64,000 nucleotides of DNA from JAPOUP01 sp026708635 (GTDB taxonomy: Bacteria > Pseudomonadota > Alphaproteobacteria > Rhodobacterales > Rhodobacteraceae), in NCBI GenBank assembly GCA_965200115.1, contig OZ241336.1, forward strand, positions 1,674,001 to 1,738,000. Reading direction: 5' to 3'. A program made the position numbers and the translations under genes. Below, piece after piece: positions 27,895-36,225 of the stretch. Numbering within the stretch: position 1 is the first letter of the stretch; each line of letters opens with the position of its first letter. Below the pieces are notes generated by a model. That model was not told the origin of the DNA. It made no database searches and saw only the letters and a list, made by a program, of their open reading frames with translations.

Positions 27895-28088
27895 GCGCTT
27901 TGATCGATACTCCAAACCTGGCTGACCACGACGGATTCTATGCCGAGTTGCTGGCGGCGCACAGATGCCTTGACGAAAAGCGGAGTCAGGCTCTGAACGC
28001 ACAATTGATCATGATACTCGCGAACCATATCGGTGATCGGCGGGTGCTGGCCGAAGCGTTGGCGCTTGCCCTGCGCGATATTGGGTAG
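27891..28088 (+). CDS. small DUF2783-like protein, possible MhaB-type coupling protein
   Basis: A 65-residue acidic-to-neutral protein starting at ATG 27891, which overlaps the monooxygenase stop by four bases. The sequence begins MSALIDTPNLADHDGFYAELL and ends VLAEALALALRDIG; it looks like two or three helices (LAAHRCLDEKRSQALNAQL and LIMILANHIGD). I recognise it as the small DUF2783-type partner often found with such monooxygenases. The size and coupling match MhaB, the helper of 3-hydroxyphenylacetate 6-hydroxylase. The functional link is inferred. Confidence 0.82.
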   Translation: MSALIDTPNLADHDGFYAELLAAHRCLDEKRSQALNAQLIMILANHIGDRRVLAEALALALRDIG

Positions 28089-28392
28089 CGGGGCGGGATG
28101 ACAGGCCGGCGGAATACAAAATGACGCTCGGAGTGACGCGACCGCGGGCGGCGTAAAGGCCGTTTCACCAGGCACCGGGCTCCATCTCTTCGGACGTTCT
28201 CTTCGGACGTTCCCGGACAGGTCCCGAATTTCGGTTGAACCGAAGCATGGCCTTCCGGAGATATGATCCGGCCTCCACCCCACCGCACTTTGCCGAGCGT
28301 GGCCGGACGTGGTGACCGGGCGGATCGAGGAACATTGTCGCGCCATATGCCTGGTCGCGTGTGGACAGTGATCCAGAAACGCTCGGGATCCC
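28089..28392. other. convergent intergenic region with a 13-bp tandem repeat
   Basis: About 300 bp between converging genes. The 13-mer CTCTTCGGACGTT occurs twice in tandem at 28186-28211. No gene or clear terminator is recognised. Confidence 0.5.
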
Positions 28393-29163
28393 TTAAATCG
28401 GGTTCCTGACTTTCCCCACCATATGAGGAGACGGCTCAAGCTTCTCCCGTCCCAAGTCGGTCAGCGCCCAGCAGTCGCGATCTTCAAACACCGCGACCGT
28501 GAGCCTGCGGAAGTAGCCGGCACCGGTGTCAAGATTGACCCGGTTGCCGTAATGCGTGGGACTATGGATGGCCGAGTGCCCGTGCACGATCAGTTTTCCG
28601 TGATCGCCGGTATCGAGCAGGAACTCATCGCGGATCCATACGAGATCGTCCTCCAGTTGTCGTGAAAGCGATACACCCGGTAAGATCCCGGCATGCACGA
28701 ATGCAAGCTCGTCGTATTCAACCATGGACTCGAGCTTCTCAAGAAATGTGATGTGTGAACCGGGAATCAGTTCAAGAAGCCGCGCCTGGATCCGTTTGGC
28801 GGAATGCCCATTGATGTCGAACAGTCCATACGATCTCAGCGTCGTTTCGCCCCCTAGCGCACAGGACATCCACGTGAAGTCCCTATGAAGCACATTGTCG
28901 CGAACGCTGGCGTTCCGGACGAACCCCCGGAACAGTCGGTCATGGTTTCCAAGGAGCATCCGCCATGGCTCTCCGGCGGCAACCCCATCGACGAGGATCT
29001 GAATGACACCGGCGGTGTTAGGGCCTCTGTCGCAGAAATCCCCGAGATGTATTACCTCGGCGGTTGGGTCACCGCAGGCCGCGCGGTCCGTCGCGATGCG
29101 TTCGTGAGCCGCACGAAGCATGTCCGCCTGACCGTGGATATCGCCGATCGCGTAAATCCTCAT
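28393..29163 (-). CDS. metallophosphoesterase, PPP-type protein/dinucleotide phosphatase
   Basis: A 256-residue calcineurin-like phosphoesterase. The metal-binding blocks are all present: GDIHGQ (residues 7-12), HLGDFCDRGPN near 40, LLGNHD near 70, and the distal histidines VHAGILPG and IVHGHSAIHSPTHYGNRVNLDTGA near 190-215. This order is that of bacterial PrpA/PrpB-like protein phosphatases and ApaH relatives. The start lies three bases beyond the serA stop, so it is probably translated from the serA mRNA. The substrate is unknown. Confidence 0.9.
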   Translation of the reverse strand: MRIYAIGDIHGQADMLRAAHERIATDRAACGDPTAEVIHLGDFCDRGPNTAGVIQILVDGVAAGEPWRMLLGNHDRLFRGFVRNASVRDNVLHRDFTWMSCALGGETTLRSYGLFDINGHSAKRIQARLLELIPGSHITFLEKLESMVEYDELAFVHAGILPGVSLSRQLEDDLVWIRDEFLLDTGDHGKLIVHGHSAIHSPTHYGNRVNLDTGAGYFRRLTVAVFEDRDCWALTDLGREKLEPSPHMVGKVRNPI

Positions 29164-29166
29164 GGT

Positions 29167-30774
29167 CTAACCGACGTCGAATTCCAGTGGACTGACCTGA
29201 CGGAACAGACCGGTGTCTTCCAGTTCCGACAGCACCTCCGTCGGAGGCCGTTCGTCCAGATACAGCAGCCCGATCGCTCTTCCGGTGGCGGAACTGCGAC
29301 CGAGGGTGAAGTTTGCGATATTGACGCCGTGGTTGCCCATGGTCTGCCCCAGCACGCCGATAATACCCGGTATGTCTTCATTGGTTGTATAGAGCATATG
29401 GCGGCCGATGGCCGCGTCGATGTTGATTCCCTTGATCTGGATAAACCGTGGCCTGCCATCGGAAAACACGGTGCCCGCGATGGATCGCTCACGCACTTCG
29501 GTCGCGACGGTGAGTTTCATGTAGCCCTCGAACACGCCTGACTTGCGCTGGGTAGTCGTCGAGATATCCATGCCGCGCTCGTGCGCGATCACCGGGGCCG
29601 ACACCATGTTGACCTGCGGGTTCGAGGATTTCATGACGCCTGCGACGATAGCGGATGTCAAAGCGTCCGTATTCATATCGGTTACCATGCCATCGTATAG
29701 GATATTGATCGCGTTAATCGGTTCGCCCGTAAGCTGCCCCACGAAATCGCCCAGATATCCCGCAAGCCTGATCCACGGCCCCATGATCTGCGCCTCCTCA
29801 GCCGTCACTGAAGGCATGTTCAGCGCATTCTGGACGGCACCCGTGAGCAGATAGTCGGACATCTGCTCCGCGATCTGGAGCGCGACATTCTCCTGCGCTT
29901 CCGTGGTCGCCGCGCCGAGATGTGGCGTGCAGACGACATTGGGCATGTTGAACAGGTCGCTTTCGGTCGCCGGTTCTCGCGAAAACACGTCGAGCGCCGC
30001 CGCGGCGACATGGCCGGAAGCGATAAGCTCGGCGAGAGCCGTCTCGTCGACAAGTCCCCCGCGGGCGCAGTTGATGATGCGCACGCCCGTTTTCGTATTC
30101 CCAAGCGCCTCTCTCGACAGAATGTTCCGGGTTTTTTCGGTGAGGGGTACGTGGAGCGAGATGAAGTCCGATTCGCGGAGAAGCTCAACCAGCTCAACCT
30201 TTCTCGCACCCATACGTTTCGCCCGTTCCTCCGAAAGAAACGGGTCATACGCCATGACTTTCATTTTGAGGCCGCGCGCGCGGTCGATCACGATCCGGCC
30301 AATGTTGCCGGCACCGATGACGCCCAGGGTCTTGCCCGTCAGTTCGACTCCCATAAAGCGGGACTTTTCCCATTTCCCCGCGTGCGTTGACGCATTTGCG
30401 TCCGGGATCTGGCGCGCGATCGCCATCATCATCGCGATTGCGTGCTCGGCGGTGGTGATCGAATTGCCGAAAGGAGTGTTCATCACGATCACGCCCGCCC
30501 TGGAGGCGGCCTGAATGTCTACATTGTCAACGCCGATACCGGCCCGGCCAACGACCTTAAGGCGACTGGCGGCATCAATGAGCTTTCCCGTCACTTTTGT
30601 TGCGGAACGTATGGCGAGGCCGTCGTAGTTTCGGATCGCCGCGAACAGCTCGGCTTCGTTCCCGCCAAGATCCGGCCTGAAATCCACGTCGATCCCGCGA
30701 TCGCGGAATATCTGAACCGCCGTTTCTGACAGTCCGTCCGAAACGAGAACTTTTGCGGCCAAACCGGTCTCCAT
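29167..30774 (-). CDS. serA: D-3-phosphoglycerate dehydrogenase
   Basis: First step of serine synthesis, oxidising 3-phosphoglycerate with NAD+. The 535 residues make this the long form: substrate and NAD domains (GAGNIGRIVIDRARGL near residue 153; catalytic region VVCTPHLGAATTEAQENVA near 280), then an intervening domain from ~315 (AQIMGPWIRLAGYLGDFVGQ) and a C-terminal ACT domain (NEDIPGIIGVLGQTMGNHGVNIA) that usually gives serine feedback. The upstream leader is AT-rich and contains a perfect palindrome next to the ribosome-binding site. A phosphatase gene follows after three bases. Confidence 0.97.
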   Translation of the reverse strand: METGLAAKVLVSDGLSETAVQIFRDRGIDVDFRPDLGGNEAELFAAIRNYDGLAIRSATKVTGKLIDAASRLKVVGRAGIGVDNVDIQAASRAGVIVMNTPFGNSITTAEHAIAMMMAIARQIPDANASTHAGKWEKSRFMGVELTGKTLGVIGAGNIGRIVIDRARGLKMKVMAYDPFLSEERAKRMGARKVELVELLRESDFISLHVPLTEKTRNILSREALGNTKTGVRIINCARGGLVDETALAELIASGHVAAAALDVFSREPATESDLFNMPNVVCTPHLGAATTEAQENVALQIAEQMSDYLLTGAVQNALNMPSVTAEEAQIMGPWIRLAGYLGDFVGQLTGEPINAINILYDGMVTDMNTDALTSAIVAGVMKSSNPQVNMVSAPVIAHERGMDISTTTQRKSGVFEGYMKLTVATEVRERSIAGTVFSDGRPRFIQIKGINIDAAIGRHMLYTTNEDIPGIIGVLGQTMGNHGVNIANFTLGRSSATGRAIGLLYLDERPPTEVLSELEDTGLFRQVSPLEFDVG

Positions 30775-30779
30775 TCATA

Positions 30780-30797
30780 TTCCCTGATTTCAGGGAA
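30780..30797. promoter_or_regulatory. 18-bp perfect palindrome in the serA leader
   Basis: TTCCCTGATTTCAGGGAA lies five bases upstream of the serA ATG. The arms TTCCCTGA / TCAGGGAA could form a hairpin that hides the CAGGGAA Shine-Dalgarno, or could bind a dimeric regulator. The next ~50 bp upstream (30800-30850) are strongly AT-rich, as expected of a promoter. Confidence 0.55.
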
Positions 30798-31277
30798 CTA
30801 ATTAGCACAATCCACACTACCTTCAAATTTATTTTTATTATTTATTACAGGAACATATGAAAACATCGGTAGGACGGGAAAGGCTCATGCCGGAAGCCAG
30901 ACGCACCGCCGGGACCATAAATGCCGTTCGGATTATCCAAATGTTTCAGAATGGCGGCAATTGACTCGGGTGTCTTGAGAAAGCCCACCATCGACTCGAA
31001 TCCATCCCGGCCATCCGCATATTCTTTCGACCGGACAGGACGCCGTTGCCGAATTGGGTAGACGATATCCACAGCGCGGTGATTTCCCCTAGGCCATGCC
31101 GCGGACCGGGAAATCCGCGAGGCTGTAGAGTTGACTCTTGCCGACCTCTGGGAAATTGACGAATTCTGCATTAGCGGTAGTGGATCCCAAACGCGTGAAC
31201 GCAACAAGTTGACCCTAGAAACTAGGGGCGGTAGGCAGGGTTCCTGTGATGTGCGCCCGCAGAAACTGGGGATAGAG
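30798..31277. other. AT-rich serA upstream region and leader of the methyltransferase gene
   Basis: About 480 bp. The part at 30800-30860 is AT-rich and probably contains the serA promoter. A short perfect hairpin CCCTAG-AAA-CTAGGG lies at 31213-31227. The methyltransferase frame is open from TTG 31131 but shows no family similarity before about 31278. Confidence 0.45.
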
Positions 31278-32156
31278 GTGGCGAAGCCGGTTGAAAAAGC
31301 AGGTCAGCAAACGGCGACCGTTTTTGCGTCGGAAAAGGTTCGCGACTTTGGGGGCTGGCCAATCGAATGTAGGGATCAGTTTTACACACGCTCGGATTTG
31401 GCGACGGCTTACGCCGCGAAGATGATTGAGCGATGGGGTGATCCCGATGTGCTGTTTATCGAGCCGTCCGCTGGGACTGGCTCTTTCGTGCGCCCGTTGC
31501 TGAATGCGGGGCGTAAGGTGCGCGCCGTGGATATCGATCCGAAAGCCCCGGAGATCCGACGCATGGATTTCCTGCGTTCGAAGAGCATTTTTGAGGGCGA
31601 CCATTCGGCAATCGTTGTCGTGGGCAATCCGCCTTATGGAAAAAACGCTTGTTTCGCGGTGCGCTTCTTCAACCACGCCGCGGGCCATGCGGACGAGATA
31701 GGTTTTATCGTACCGCGCACTTTCCGAAAGTTGAGCCTTCATAAGCGTCTCGACGCGATGTTCCACCTGTCAGAGGATGAAGACGTTGAAAGCCAGGCCT
31801 TTATGCGCTATGGCATCCCACACGATGTTCCATGCGCCTGGCAGATATGGACCAAGCGTAACGTGGTACGTCATATGCCGGTTCCGCCGTCGGTGGATCA
31901 CCTGATCGATTACACGACACCCCGGAAGGCCAGTTTCGCAATGCGGCGCGTTGGCTTTTACGCCGGACGGATAATCACGACGAACATCCATTCTTTGTCG
32001 CGGACAACGCACTACTTCATGCGGGAAATGGCGGATGGAGTCGTTGATGCACTGCGTCGCGTCAATTGGTCCGAAGTGGTTTCGCAGACCGCGGGTGTTC
32101 GGTCGCTGTCCAAGGCGGAGATCGCATTCAAGCTGGAGGAGTTTTACCGTGCCTGA
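31278..32156 (+). CDS. orphan N6-adenine DNA methyltransferase-like protein
   Basis: A SAM-dependent methyltransferase of about 292 residues from GTG 31278 (other in-frame starts: GTG 31251, TTG 31131). SAM motif I is FIEPSAGTGSF and the catalytic motif IV is NPPYGKNACF, followed by FIVPRTFRKLSL; this is the signature of amino-methyltransferases acting on adenine in DNA. A substrate-recognition domain is not evident beyond the last ~120 residues and no restriction enzyme gene is near. It lies antisense between serC and serA, two genes that are commonly adjacent, so it is probably an acquired gene. Phage or plasmid origin is possible. An RNA substrate cannot be excluded. Confidence 0.78.
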   Translation: MAKPVEKAGQQTATVFASEKVRDFGGWPIECRDQFYTRSDLATAYAAKMIERWGDPDVLFIEPSAGTGSFVRPLLNAGRKVRAVDIDPKAPEIRRMDFLRSKSIFEGDHSAIVVVGNPPYGKNACFAVRFFNHAAGHADEIGFIVPRTFRKLSLHKRLDAMFHLSEDEDVESQAFMRYGIPHDVPCAWQIWTKRNVVRHMPVPPSVDHLIDYTTPRKASFAMRRVGFYAGRIITTNIHSLSRTTHYFMREMADGVVDALRRVNWSEVVSQTAGVRSLSKAEIAFKLEEFYRA

Positions 32157-32353
32157 ACATTCCGTCGACCAAACGCAAGGTTAGGATTTGAGAATATGAT
32201 AGAAGCGGCAAACGGCGCTTTAACCTTAGCCGCCGTCGGTCGAAAGCGACTCCCCGGGCTCGATGGAGGTGCGGCCGGAAAATGGTCCGACAGTGTCATT
32301 CAGACCGTTTTGCGCAATCCCCGAATTTCGGGAACGCGTTCTGTTTCACGACC

Positions 32354-33508
32354 TCAGCTCCCAACGCACCGGGACCCGATCTGGGAGCGGTAAGCCCATT
32401 CAACCCACGGCATCAGCGCCTCGATATCCGAAGACTCGACCGTGGCGCCGCACCAGACACGCAGTCCCGGGGGAGCGCTGCGGTAACTTCCGATGTCGTA
32501 AGCTATGTCTTCATCCTCAAGACGCTTCGCAACCGCCCGGGCGAACGGGTGCGCGTTCTCCATCGCCGGTTCGGTGAACTTAAGGCAGACACTCGTTTCG
32601 GAACGGCAGTTCGGATCGCTCGCCAGAAAATCGATCCAGTCGCGGACGGCGACGAACCGGTGGATGACGTCAAAGTTGGCACGGGTTCGGGCGATCAACC
32701 CCTCGAGACCGCCGATCGACTGGGCCCAATCCAGTGCGGCCAGGCAATCTTCGACGCAGAGCATTGACGGCGTGTTGATCGTGGCGCCTTCAAAAATCGC
32801 CTCGTTCAGTTTCCCGTTCTCGGTCAGGCGGAAGATCTTCGGCAACGGCCACGCCGGCACGTAGCTCTCGAGCCGCTCGACGGCCCGCGGACTGAGAACC
32901 AGCATTCCGTGGGCGGCCTCACCACCGAGGACTTTCTGCCATGAAAACGTTGTGGCGTCAAGTCGTTCCCAAGGCAGCTCCATAGCGAATGCGGCTGAGG
33001 TCGCGTCACAGAGGGTCAGACCCTTGCGCTTCGCCGGAATGAAACCATCCGAAGGTACGCGGGCACCCGAGGTGGTGCCGTTCCAGGTGAAACAGACGTC
33101 GTGATCATAGTTGAGTGACGGCATATCGACGATCTCGCCATACTCGGCGGTATGGACCGAGGCATCGATCCGGAGCTGTCTGACGGCGTCCGTGACCCAG
33201 CCAGCGCCGAAGCTTTCCCAGGCCGCCATTTCGACGGGGCGCTCGCCGAGCAGATTCCACATCGCCATCTCGAACGCCCCCGTGTCAGATGCGGGAACGA
33301 TCCCAATCCTGTGGTCAGCCGGAATGCGAAGGATCGCGCGTGTCTTGTCTATTACGGCTTTGAGCCTGGCTTTGGCGTATGCGGTGCGGTGCGATCTACC
33401 CAGAATCGCGCCGGACAGTTCGCCAAGGCTGAATCCGGGATGCTTGGCGCATGGTCCCGATGAGAATCTCGGGTTCGTCGGCCGTATTGCTGGTCTGTCC
33501 GGTGCCAT
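32354..33508 (-). CDS. serC: phosphoserine transaminase
   Basis: Second step of serine synthesis, a PLP enzyme using glutamate. From ATG 33508 (AAGGA upstream) the protein has 384 residues and begins MAPDRPAIRPTNPRFSSGP, the usual start of the alphaproteobacterial form. Further motifs are LGRSHRTAYAKARL, GIVPASDTGAFEMAMWNLLG, and the PLP lysine region TTFSWQKVLGGEAAHGML near residue 195. serC and serA lie on the same strand but are separated by the antisense methyltransferase gene. serB starts 144 bp away on the other strand. Confidence 0.95.
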   Translation of the reverse strand: MAPDRPAIRPTNPRFSSGPCAKHPGFSLGELSGAILGRSHRTAYAKARLKAVIDKTRAILRIPADHRIGIVPASDTGAFEMAMWNLLGERPVEMAAWESFGAGWVTDAVRQLRIDASVHTAEYGEIVDMPSLNYDHDVCFTWNGTTSGARVPSDGFIPAKRKGLTLCDATSAAFAMELPWERLDATTFSWQKVLGGEAAHGMLVLSPRAVERLESYVPAWPLPKIFRLTENGKLNEAIFEGATINTPSMLCVEDCLAALDWAQSIGGLEGLIARTRANFDVIHRFVAVRDWIDFLASDPNCRSETSVCLKFTEPAMENAHPFARAVAKRLEDEDIAYDIGSYRSAPPGLRVWCGATVESSDIEALMPWVEWAYRSQIGSRCVGS

Positions 33509-33652
33509 CGATGGTATCCTTCCAGATATACGCGCCTCGCTGGGGAGATGTCTCCCGTGCGCCGCAATAGAGCGATCGAACGGGGTCCGCAAGGTGAGGC
33601 GCACCCTGTTTCGCTCTCCGGTCGAAAGGTCTGTCAAGGGAGTCACGGCCCG

Positions 33653-34537
33653 GTGCATGTGATTACGCTGATTGCCAACCCTGAACGTCGGGATCTTGAG
33701 CGGGTTCTGGTCGAGTCACTGCGCAGCGCATGGGGTGGTGGCCCCACTGTTTGGCTGGCTCCGGGCGAGGCGGCCGAATTCGAGGTGCCTGTGGTGCCCG
33801 GGAATAGATGGGAGGTGTGGCGGGACTGCCAGAAGGCGGGTATCGACCTTTTGGTACAAAGATCGGGTGTGCGACGAAAGAAGCTCCTGCTCGCGGACAT
33901 GGATTCGACGCTGATCCGGCAGGAATGCATTGACGAGCTCGCTGCGGAAGCCGGCGTAGGTGAACGTGTCGCCGCGGTCACGTCTCGTGCCATGAACGGA
34001 GAGATTGGTTTCGAGGACGCGCTTCGGGAAAGGGTTCGGTTGCTGAAAGGACTTCCCGTGACCGTAATCGGCAAGGTGCTTTACGAACGGATAGAATATA
34101 CACCCGGTGGCGAAACGGCGGTGGCGACGATGAAAGCGAACGGGGCCTACGCGGCTTTGGTTTCCGGTGGGTTCACGGTGTTCTCGGCAGAGGTGGCGGC
34201 ACAGCTGGGATTTGACGAGCATCGCGCGAATACATTGATCGAGGCGGATGGAAAACTCGTCGGCGAGGTTCTGAAGCCGATTCTCGGACGTGACGCCAAG
34301 GTTGCGGCGCTCCGGGAAATCGGCTCCCGGCTCGGCTTCAGGAATGGCGATGCGATCGCGGTCGGTGACGGGGCGAACGATCTCGGTATGCTCGCGCTGG
34401 CGGGAACCGGCGTCGCGTTCCGTGCCAAGCCCTCGGTTGCGGCGCAATGCGAGCTTCGCGTCAACCATGGTGACCTGACCGCGTTACTGTATATCCAGGG
34501 ATATTCGCGGAAGGAGTTCGTTTCGGACCAAGGGTGA
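33653..34537 (+). CDS. serB: phosphoserine phosphatase
   Basis: Final step of serine synthesis, a HAD-family phosphatase. The start is placed at GTG 33653 (AAGGGAG at 33635-33641), giving about 294 residues; a second GTG follows at 33659. The HAD motif I is LLADMDSTLI near residue 82 with nucleophile Asp, motif II is ALVSGGFTVFS, and motif III/IV is VGDGANDLGMLALAG near 242. Divergent from serC. A hairpin follows the gene. Confidence 0.95.
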   Translation: MHVITLIANPERRDLERVLVESLRSAWGGGPTVWLAPGEAAEFEVPVVPGNRWEVWRDCQKAGIDLLVQRSGVRRKKLLLADMDSTLIRQECIDELAAEAGVGERVAAVTSRAMNGEIGFEDALRERVRLLKGLPVTVIGKVLYERIEYTPGGETAVATMKANGAYAALVSGGFTVFSAEVAAQLGFDEHRANTLIEADGKLVGEVLKPILGRDAKVAALREIGSRLGFRNGDAIAVGDGANDLGMLALAGTGVAFRAKPSVAAQCELRVNHGDLTALLYIQGYSRKEFVSDQG

Positions 34538-34567
34538 TTTGGCTTGAGGCCATCCGTCCGTGAGAAC

Positions 34568-34599
34568 GAACCGGAAGCGCGTCCGCGCTTCTCCGGTTC
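34568..34599 (+). terminator. hairpin downstream of serB
   Basis: GAACCGG-AAGCGCG pairs with CGCGCTT-ct-CCGGTTC: a 14-bp stem with a two-base bulge and a tiny loop, 30 bases after the serB stop. No U tract follows, so terminator function is likely but not certain. Confidence 0.5.
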
Positions 34600-34620
34600 C
34601 GGGAATGAAAGGCCCGCCGA

Positions 34621-34782
34621 TCAATGGCGCGGCGAACGTAATTGGGCGTCGTCCGGTTTGCGCAGCACCAGTTCTTTCGACAGGCGCCTAAATCCGGTCT
34701 CGGTCTCCGCTTTCTTCAGGACGATCCGTCCAATGCCGAAACCGACAGTCCACCGCTGATTGTCCCTGTCACGCCGGGCCAT
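34621..34782 (-). CDS. possible small basic protein (53 aa)
   Basis: An ORF from ATG 34782 to TGA at 34621. It is rich in Arg and Lys, and a stretch reads WTVGFGIGRIVLKKAE, so it could be a small real gene. There is no Shine-Dalgarno beyond a weak GAAAG, and another frame overlaps it. I do not recognise a family. Low confidence; conservation would decide. Confidence 0.2.
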   Translation of the reverse strand: MARRDRDNQRWTVGFGIGRIVLKKAETETGFRRLSKELVLRKPDDAQLRSPRH

Positions 34783-35112
34783 GCTTTCAGCGAGGCGGCC
34801 AACGTCAGTGCGACATTGTGATTGCTGTTCGTGGATAAACAGGATGGCGTTGCCGCGCCATGTGCCAGAGGTTGCCCGATTGCCTCGAATGGCAGGAATG
34901 TTCCGCTATCGTTAATTGGCAACCAATCCGGGATACTCACGGCGCGCGGTTGCGCTTTGATCTCTGTTTGGCTATCTGCGGATCGTGGTTACCGGTACTC
35001 CGCACGCTCGGACATCATGACACGATATGACGGATACGGCACCCACGAAGACCGCCGCCATCGAAAAGCCGGTGACTTAGGCGATGGGCTGAATGACTTA
35101 GGCAGGAGACAG

Positions 35113-35658
35113 ATGTACTCAAGGAAAGTTTGCGGTTTTGCCGTTCTTGCGCTCGCCGTCTGTTGCCATCCGGTTATGGCCCAGACCGATTCGAACGAAG
35201 TATCGACGAATCGCGTGGCCGTTCACACGGACTGGAGCGTATTCGAGCATACCAGCCCGCCGAAACGATGCTGGATCGTTTCCCAGCCCGAGGAGACCGT
35301 CAACACGCGTGATGGAAGGGTCGTGTCCGTCCGTCGTGGTGAGATTCGGTTATTCGTCCATTTTTCCCCTGAGGAAGACGTGAACGGCGAGGTGTCGTTC
35401 ATCGGCGGTTATCCATTTCGCGAGGGCGTGGACGTGAAGGTGGATATCGGAGGCGAGAGCTTCAGCCTGTTCACGTTTGCGGAGATGGCCTGGACGAGTT
35501 CGGACGACGAGGACAGGAAACTGGTGGAGGCCCTGAAGCGCGGTCGGAAAGCGGTTGTCACCGGTGTTTCCAGCCGCGGGACCAAGACGAAGGACACCTT
35601 CTCGCTCTCGGGCATCACCGCCGCGATCGAGGATGCCGAGAAACGCTGTAACGGCTGA
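35113..35658 (+). CDS. invasion-associated locus B (IalB) family protein
   Basis: A secreted protein of 181 residues. ATG 35113 follows AGGAGAC and starts a signal peptide (VCGFAVLALAVCCHPVMAQ). The mature part has the IalB pattern: WSVFEHTSPPKRCWIVSQP with the first conserved cysteine, then IRLFVHFSPEEDVNGEVSFIGGYPF, DIGGESFSLFT, MKRGRKA-like VEALKRGRKAVVTGVSSRGT and a final cysteine (EKRCNG). The family is common in alphaproteobacteria; IalB of Bartonella is tied to erythrocyte invasion, but free-living species carry homologues of unknown role. tsaE starts just after it. Confidence 0.88.
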   Translation: MYSRKVCGFAVLALAVCCHPVMAQTDSNEVSTNRVAVHTDWSVFEHTSPPKRCWIVSQPEETVNTRDGRVVSVRRGEIRLFVHFSPEEDVNGEVSFIGGYPFREGVDVKVDIGGESFSLFTFAEMAWTSSDDEDRKLVEALKRGRKAVVTGVSSRGTKTKDTFSLSGITAAIEDAEKRCNG

Positions 35659-35664
35659 ACCACG

Positions 35665-36225
35665 GTGTCTGGACCTTTCGCGCCGATACCCGCTGACTCA
35701 GCGGGATTTGGCGGATCCGGTGCGACCGGAAGCGGATTTGACGGATTCTTCCAGTTGGGTTCCGCTGATGAGACGGCGGCTATCGCTACGGCACTGGCAT
35801 CCACCCTATGTGCGGGGGACGTAATTCTTCTTGATGGGGCAGTGGGATCCGGGAAGACCCATTTTGCCCGAGCGCTGATTCAGGCCCGGCTGGCGGACGC
35901 CGGACGGTTCGAGGAGGTTCCCTCGCCCTCCTTCACCCTGGTCCAGATATATTCGGATGGAGATACCGAAATCTGGCACGTTGACCTGTATCGCCTGTCG
36001 GATCCGTGCGACGTGGCCGAGCTTGGGCTGGAAAGCGCGTTCGACGATACGGTCTGTCTGGTTGAATGGCCGGACAGGCTGGGAGGCCTGGTTCCGAAGG
36101 ATGCCCTTCGACTGCGGCTTGAGATGACCGCGGTTCCGGGTGAAAGACTGGCTTGGCTGAAGGCCCCGCACGGCAAATGGGTAAGCCGATTCAAGATGGC
36201 GGGTCTGGAGACGCCCGGTGGATGA
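35665..36225 (+). CDS. tsaE: tRNA threonylcarbamoyladenosine biosynthesis ATPase
   Basis: TsaE is the ATPase helper of the TsaD-TsaB complex that makes t6A37 in tRNAs. The 186 residues include a somewhat long N-terminus, the P-loop LLDGAVGSGKTHFARALI near residue 57, SPSFTLVQIY, VDLYRLSDPCDVAELGLE and CLVEWPDRL near 130. The last eight bases overlap the kinase gene downstream, so these genes are probably one operon through trxA or addA. Confidence 0.94.
   Translation: MSGPFAPIPADSAGFGGSGATGSGFDGFFQLGSADETAAIATALASTLCAGDVILLDGAVGSGKTHFARALIQARLADAGRFEEVPSPSFTLVQIYSDGDTEIWHVDLYRLSDPCDVAELGLESAFDDTVCLVEWPDRLGGLVPKDALRLRLEMTAVPGERLAWLKAPHGKWVSRFKMAGLETPGG

Larger units (their letters stand above)
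34538..35112. other. intergenic region serB-IalB gene
   Basis: About 575 bp. It contains a hairpin just after serB and one possible small minus-strand ORF (both listed). Otherwise I see no gene; frames upstream of 35113 lack protein character. Confidence 0.45.

Noticed and set aside
34716..34940. 74-aa minus-strand ORF downstream of serB
   Set aside because: No ribosome-binding site or family features; it overlaps the equally weak 53-aa ORF in another frame.
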